A stretch of 17,346 bases of DNA from JAXGMQ01 sp964613055 (lineage in GTDB: Bacteria; Caldisericota; Caldisericia; JAAYUI01), in NCBI GenBank assembly GCA_964613055.1, contig CAZTGD010000038.1:1-17346 (forward strand). The letters are read 5' to 3'. Below, piece by piece: positions 13,831 through 17,346 of this stretch; the stretch's first letter is position 1, and each line of letters starts with the position of its first letter. Under the pieces are notes generated by a model that was not told where the DNA came from, did no database searches, and saw nothing but the letters and a program-made list of their open reading frames with translations. The translations under genes and the position numbers were made by a program.

Positions 13831-15552
13831 ATGAACAAGAAAATCACTTATGTTTTGCTTGTGCTGTTCTTTTTGGTTTGGATTAGTTTGTCGGGAGTAA
13901 GTACCACTCTCTCAGATAACACAGACGATGATGAATACCTCAAATTAACTACAATCATGATTGATTTTCCTGATAAACCTCACTTCAAATCAGTTGATGA
14001 AATATGGAAAAACACATACGGCACCGAATGTGAGTCGGTACACAAGTTTTGGAATCTAGCTTCATCGGGAAAGCAGGGTGTCCGACCCGGCGACTATCAG
14101 CCTGATAAATGGTTCAGAGCCTCTAAAGACATTAATTATTATGCCCAGGATACCGAAGATGATATGAATATCCATATGAGAGAGTTAGTGAGAGAGATAT
14201 TTGATCAAGCAGTAGTAGATGGGTTAGAAGTGGATATGACAGACGGTTACTCATACCCTGGTCTTGAGGATAGGATACTGTGGTTGAATAACCCAACTAT
14301 TTGTTTTGTCGTTGCTGGACAGGCCGAGGGATACACTAACTTTCCACAACAAGATAGATTTTGGCCGGTGAGGTGGAATCTAGATATATCAGATGAAACT
14401 AACGATAAGAAAATACTGCTGAGCTTCGTATTGGTTACAGAGGATATGAGTTATTATGGAGGTTGGTCAAAGGTTCTTTCTCATGAGGTGGGGCACCTTT
14501 ATGGCTTGGCAGATCTCTACGACTACGATTGCGGTGGTCCTTATAAGGACATGGAAGAATGCGATTTCCCTTTCACGTATTATGATATTATGGTAGCCAG
14601 ACATGGTGGACAGGGATTAACTGGACTGCATCGAGAGATGCTTGGTTGGATTGAACCAGAAGTCATTGAGGGTGTTGGTTCCTACGAACTCACCCTTCCA
14701 CCCGTAACAACCAATGACAAAAGTGCTTATATAAAAGTTCCAATTGCTGGAACCAAGGAAATACTTGGAATAGAGTACCGTACTCAAACTGGCATTGACG
14801 CATTCTGGGAAGGAATACCCTCTGAGGGTGTCATCGTCTACAGGATAAATGAACGCTCGTCTTATTGGGATAATACTGACAGGCAGAGAATCGGAGAAAG
14901 GTATGTTGAGCTCTACAACCCTCGTCATGCCGAATGGCATGATAATCCCTGCTATACATCAGATGATATATCTGTGGTAGGACCAGACACAAACCCATCC
15001 ACAAAACCTCGATTTAATAACCATACAGAGGAAGTAACGATAACCGTCCTTTCTGAGTATAGTGATGAAGCAAAGATTAGAGTTGATATTGAACCTAGGG
15101 ATCATCTTAATATTAAATCACCTGAGCGTGTTCTTGCCGGGCATCTTCACAATAGAAGCATTGAGTTGACAATTGAAAACCCTCTGGACAGGATGTTAGA
15201 AATAGACGGAGAGATCTTGGATTATCCAATCGAGCTTGGACCAAACGAGAAACAAACTATAACAACAAATGTGAGAATTCCTGAGAAACACTATGGCTGT
15301 TACAACTTTCCACTTTCAATTGATTTCACATTTGAAGACACTGAGTTTAGCTCTGTTATCATACTTGATAACATTCTCGCTCAGCTTGATTTCAATTGGA
15401 ATGGGATAATTGAATTATCTGAAATCGATGCTATATTCGAGCAGTTGGGTGATACTACTGCGGACAGCCCATTTGATGTAGATGAGAATGGAATAATAGA
15501 TATGAGAGATGTTGTTATAATAGCGAGGTATGTAGGATTCGATTACGATTAA
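13831..15552 (+). CDS. Secreted M6-type zinc metalloprotease with C-terminal dockerin-like domain
   Basis: This is a protein of 573 residues. Residues 1 to about 29 are a signal peptide (MNKKITYVLLVLFFLVWISL). The catalytic part carries HEVGHLYGLADLYD: His 218, Glu 219 and His 222 fit the zinc HExxH, and the following G..D/Y spacing matches the extended HExxHxxGxxD motif of M6 (immune inhibitor A-like) and related metzincin-type peptidases. Met 254 in YYDIMVARHGG is a plausible Met-turn. A beta-rich region of about 200 residues follows. Residues 519-573 form a type I dockerin-like pair of calcium loops, DFNWNGIIELSEID and DVDENGIIDMRDV. In cellulosomes dockerins bind cohesins; no cohesin is visible here. 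There is no good ribosome site before 13831. The stop overlaps the next gene's proposed start by 16 bases. It probably degrades or processes proteins outside the cell. Confidence 0.88.
   Translation: MNKKITYVLLVLFFLVWISLSGVSTTLSDNTDDDEYLKLTTIMIDFPDKPHFKSVDEIWKNTYGTECESVHKFWNLASSGKQGVRPGDYQPDKWFRASKDINYYAQDTEDDMNIHMRELVREIFDQAVVDGLEVDMTDGYSYPGLEDRILWLNNPTICFVVAGQAEGYTNFPQQDRFWPVRWNLDISDETNDKKILLSFVLVTEDMSYYGGWSKVLSHEVGHLYGLADLYDYDCGGPYKDMEECDFPFTYYDIMVARHGGQGLTGLHREMLGWIEPEVIEGVGSYELTLPPVTTNDKSAYIKVPIAGTKEILGIEYRTQTGIDAFWEGIPSEGVIVYRINERSSYWDNTDRQRIGERYVELYNPRHAEWHDNPCYTSDDISVVGPDTNPSTKPRFNNHTEEVTITVLSEYSDEAKIRVDIEPRDHLNIKSPERVLAGHLHNRSIELTIENPLDRMLEIDGEILDYPIELGPNEKQTITTNVRIPEKHYGCYNFPLSIDFTFEDTEFSSVIILDNILAQLDFNWNGIIELSEIDAIFEQLGDTTADSPFDVDENGIIDMRDVVIIARYVGFDYD
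15525..15529 (+). promoter_or_regulatory. Shine-Dalgarno-like site before a non-canonical ATT start
   Basis: GAGGT lies 7 bases before ATT 15537. It sits inside the protease coding end and is the only ribosome-site-like sequence placed to open the next frame upstream of its signal peptide. Confidence 0.4.
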
Positions 15553-16403
15553 AGAAACTCTTTCTAATTGCACTGGTTTTAACGCTACTCATTTTGCCTG
15601 CAAACGGAGCAATGAAGGCGAGTGGCAGACTTGATCTCGAAGAACTTTTCATGGTTACCGGGGGCATGATCGTTGACTGGGATTACTACATCCATGAGCA
15701 GTATTCAGGAATAGCCCAGGGTACACTAATGCCAGACACACAAACAGATGAACCCATCTGGTCATGCCAGGGATGCCTTAATGGGTATTGTTTCATGGGC
15801 ACTGGAGGTCCGGTTAAGCCACTTGACGGTGAATCTATTGATTGCAGGATGAGATTATTCATACCGTCAGAGTTGGATATTGGCTCACAGGTAAGTCTTG
15901 GCATGGATGTTACTGTTGATGGTAAAGTCATTTACAGAGCAAAACTTCACCTCGTTTGTGTTCAGCCGGTTGAAGCTTTGTTCCAACTGGATAATGAAAC
16001 AATCAGGGTCAAAGAGATGGCAACTTCTGGTTGTGTACCTACTCATGCACTTTCAGAAAAAAACATTGTGTCACCAGCCGCACCACAGATCAGGAATGAT
16101 AGGATGATGATACCATTTAGGAAACTGGGTGAGATTATTGGAGCTGATGTCCAATGGAACTCAACAACGTTTGAAGCTTCATACCAGCTCGGACCAAAAC
16201 GCATCATACTCAGAAAAGGCATTCCGACAGCAAGAGTAGTAATGACAGAATATGACTATAGGGTTGAGATGGATACAGCCCCAGACATCATTGGCGGAAG
16301 CATGATGGTCCCGCTGAGATTTGTAACTGATATAATCGGTGGTGATGTTATCTGGGATAATCCAACGAAAACTGCTATAATCAACTTCCCTGTTTGTCAT
16401 TGA
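15537..16403 (+). CDS. Exported stalk-domain protein, start codon non-canonical
   Basis: The frame is open from just after a stop at 15483-15485 to 16403. Its N-terminus reads as a clean signal peptide: RLRLKKLFLIALVLTLLIL then PANGA, cleavage near residue 25. Between the stop and the signal peptide there is no ATG, GTG or TTG; the first is TTG 15594, which would remove the signal. ATT 15537, preceded by GAGGT, is the best initiator and gives 288 residues. The middle is Cys-containing (WSCQGCLNGYCFMG) with a beta-sandwich-like LDIGSQVSLGMDVTVDGK. Residues about 175-286 form a stalk domain: RMMIPFRKLGEIIGADVQW and GGSMMVPLRFVTDIIGGDVIW, two halves of the usual copper-amine-oxidase-N repeat. 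It overlaps the protease gene by 16 bases and is probably coupled to it. A sequencing error or another restart mechanism could also explain the start. Confidence 0.78.
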   Translation: MRLRLKKLFLIALVLTLLILPANGAMKASGRLDLEELFMVTGGMIVDWDYYIHEQYSGIAQGTLMPDTQTDEPIWSCQGCLNGYCFMGTGGPVKPLDGESIDCRMRLFIPSELDIGSQVSLGMDVTVDGKVIYRAKLHLVCVQPVEALFQLDNETIRVKEMATSGCVPTHALSEKNIVSPAAPQIRNDRMMIPFRKLGEIIGADVQWNSTTFEASYQLGPKRIILRKGIPTARVVMTEYDYRVEMDTAPDIIGGSMMVPLRFVTDIIGGDVIWDNPTKTAIINFPVCH

Positions 16404-16418
16404 TATCTGTTTTTCGCT

Positions 16419-16817
16419 ATGGACGATCATAATAATACAAGAACAACAAGGCAAAAGAGAACTATACTAGAGATTATCCAAGGAACCGATACTCACCCAA
16501 CTGCTGATTGGATATATGATGAAGCTGTTAGAAGGGATATAAAGATCAGCAAATCAACCATTTACAGGAATCTGAGTATCCTAGTACAAGAGAAAAGGGT
16601 ACTGCGTTTGGACGTAATCAACGCGGCGTCTCACTATGATGGTAATATTGAGAAACACGCCCATCTTGCATGTACCAGATGTGGGAAGTTGGTTGATCTG
16701 ATGGGTGTTAATATGGATATAGACGAAAGTCGTTTATCCAAAGGCACTGGCTATATTATATCCTCGGCTAGTTTGATAATATATGGAATCTGTCCTGATT
16801 GCCAAAGATCAATGTAA
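16419..16817 (+). CDS. Fur family transcriptional regulator, PerR-like
   Basis: This is a protein of 132 residues, a little short of the usual 140-150. The N-terminal winged helix includes THPTADWIYDEAVRRD and ISKSTIYRNLSIL, the DNA-recognition helix of the family. The metal-binding half reads HYDGNIEKHAHLACTRCGKLVDL, then YGICPDCQRS. The CxxC pairs supply the structural zinc site. The regulatory site residues that define PerR are present: His in HPTAD, Asp in HYD, the HAH pair and Asp in LVDL; a canonical Fur usually has His where this has the Asp after Y. A peroxide-sensing role is therefore plausible, and suits an anaerobe, but the sensing class cannot be proved from motifs. It starts 15 bases after the stalk-protein stop with no clear ribosome site, so it may be read from the same transcript. 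Confidence 0.9.
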   Translation: MDDHNNTRTTRQKRTILEIIQGTDTHPTADWIYDEAVRRDIKISKSTIYRNLSILVQEKRVLRLDVINAASHYDGNIEKHAHLACTRCGKLVDLMGVNMDIDESRLSKGTGYIISSASLIIYGICPDCQRSM

Positions 16818-16976
16818 AAAATATCGGCACCAGAATCCACCTCACTACTCAGATGTAACCCAATTATTATTTATAACAGAACCTTTGCACCTATTAGATT
16901 CCTTGCAGAGAACTTTGGATGCCAGACACATTGGGATGCAGAGAGTAAGGAAATAACACTTACGTATAAACCTTAG
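16818..16976 (+). pseudogene. Decayed stalk-domain fragment
   Basis: Directly after the Fur stop, in the same frame, the bases translate as the C-terminal half of a copper-amine-oxidase-N stalk domain: CNPIIIYNRTFAPIRFLAEN, then FGCQTHWDAESKEITLTYKP and a TAG stop at 16974-16976. This aligns with PPIIINGRTMVPIRF and GAEVGWDGQTKTVTIS in the gene at 7362-9029. No ATG, GTG or TTG precedes it in frame after the Fur stop and the N-terminal half is missing, so it is most likely a remnant of a lost gene. A read-through extension of the Fur protein is a less likely alternative. Confidence 0.72.
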
Positions 16977-17346
16977 AGGTTATGTAGTAAGAAACACTGA
17001 ATTCTAAATTACACCTACAGAAAAAAATGGTAATATGAAGTAATCATACCCCTCCCGTATAAAGGTACACCTTAGCTACTATAACATTTTTAGTCTTCAG
17101 ATTGACAAGGTGTTGCTGTGTGGAAGGTGTTGGGGAGGGTGTAATTACTTTACTGATACTGAGTAAAACTCCCAACCTCACCCTTCACACTAGCATAATT
17201 GATATACACTGATGGAGTGCCAACCTGTATGTCTGTAATGGGTTACATATACAAGAAGGGTCCAGACTAGATAAACGGTCTCTCTCTAAATTCTTTCAGA
17301 AGTATAGCATACACATATCATACTTTCTCAAGTTGAATCCCCATTT
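16977..17346. other. Right-end region of 370 bases without a gene
   Basis: No frame on either strand has a credible start, length or family motif. The region is AT-rich with scattered G/C clusters. It contains CCCCTCCC (about 17048-17055), whose complement GGGGAGGG recurs at 17132-17139, and the long hairpin listed separately. The strand and identity of the next gene beyond the window cannot be told. Confidence 0.6.
17115..17194. repeat. Long imperfect hairpin of about 80 bases
   Basis: The left arm GCTGTGTGGAAGGTGTTGGG (from 17115) pairs imperfectly with the right arm ending at 17194, read as CTCCCAACCTC, ACCCTTCACACTAGC. An inner perfect 6-bp stem TTTACT (17049+100, i.e. 17149-17154)/AGTAAA (17162-17167) closes a 7-base loop. 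There is no U tract after it, so it is not a standard terminator. A small RNA, an attenuator-like structure or a short inverted-repeat element would all fit. Confidence 0.4.

Noticed and set aside
15594..16403. Stalk-domain gene starting at TTG 15594
   Set aside because: That start discards an intact signal peptide encoded just upstream in the same frame, and no ribosome site is placed for it.
17150..17240. Minus-strand peptide VGTPSVYINYASVKGEV resembling a stalk-domain start
   Set aside because: It is only about 25 codons between stops, has no start or ribosome site, and overlaps the hairpin arms. The likeness is too short to call a second relic.
1..17346. CRISPR arrays, tRNA or rRNA genes, insertion sequences, phage genes
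   Set aside because: I saw no regularly spaced repeats, no tRNA T-loop or acceptor pattern, no rRNA conserved segments and no transposase or integrase coding sequence.

Overview
The window looks like a piece of an anaerobic bacterial chromosome with moderate GC content. The evidence is an electron-bifurcating NfnAB pair, an AmmeMemoRadiSam-type radical SAM enzyme, MinC, Maf, a PerR-like Fur repressor and many Sec-exported proteins. Several of these carry the copper-amine-oxidase-N-like 'stalk' domain that is abundant in Caldisericota, Coprothermobacterota, Thermotogota and some Bacillota. The phylum cannot be fixed from the sequence alone.

Left part (1-9029): mostly a cell-envelope or secretion region. 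A large modular secreted protein runs off the left edge on the minus strand (2048 to 1). Divergent from it is a lipoprotein with a carboxypeptidase-regulatory-like domain (2262-3290). Two minus-strand genes follow: an exported PQQ-type beta-propeller (3420-4553) and a class I SAM methyltransferase (4640-5203). After a 460-base gap holding a REP-like palindrome comes a shorter paralogue of the edge protein (5665-7344, plus). Convergent with it is an exported stalk-domain/formylglycine-generating-enzyme-fold protein (7362-9029, minus).

Middle (9080-13630, all minus): a tight five-gene housekeeping/redox cluster transcribed nfnA-nfnB-amrS-maf-minC. Genes overlap or are spaced by 9 bases. It combines NADH/ferredoxin/NADPH electron bifurcation, a radical SAM enzyme, a Maf nucleotide pyrophosphatase and the septum-site inhibitor MinC, without minD in the window.

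Right part (13831-17346, plus): a secreted M6-type zinc protease ending in a dockerin-like calcium-binding repeat, an overlapping exported stalk-domain protein whose signal peptide can only be reached from a non-canonical start codon, and a PerR-like Fur regulator. Directly downstream is a decayed stalk-domain fragment, then about 370 bases without a gene, containing a long imperfect hairpin.

The most notable points are the paralogous pair of secreted proteins with a shared Cys-containing N-terminal region that I cannot assign to a known family, the repeated use of stalk domains (two genes and one relic), the apparent ATT start with 16-base coupling, and the dockerin on a protease with no cohesin in view. 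I did not find a clear new defence or mobile system. The best candidate for an undescribed system is the secreted-protein set in the left part, as an envelope or surface assembly, and that is inference.
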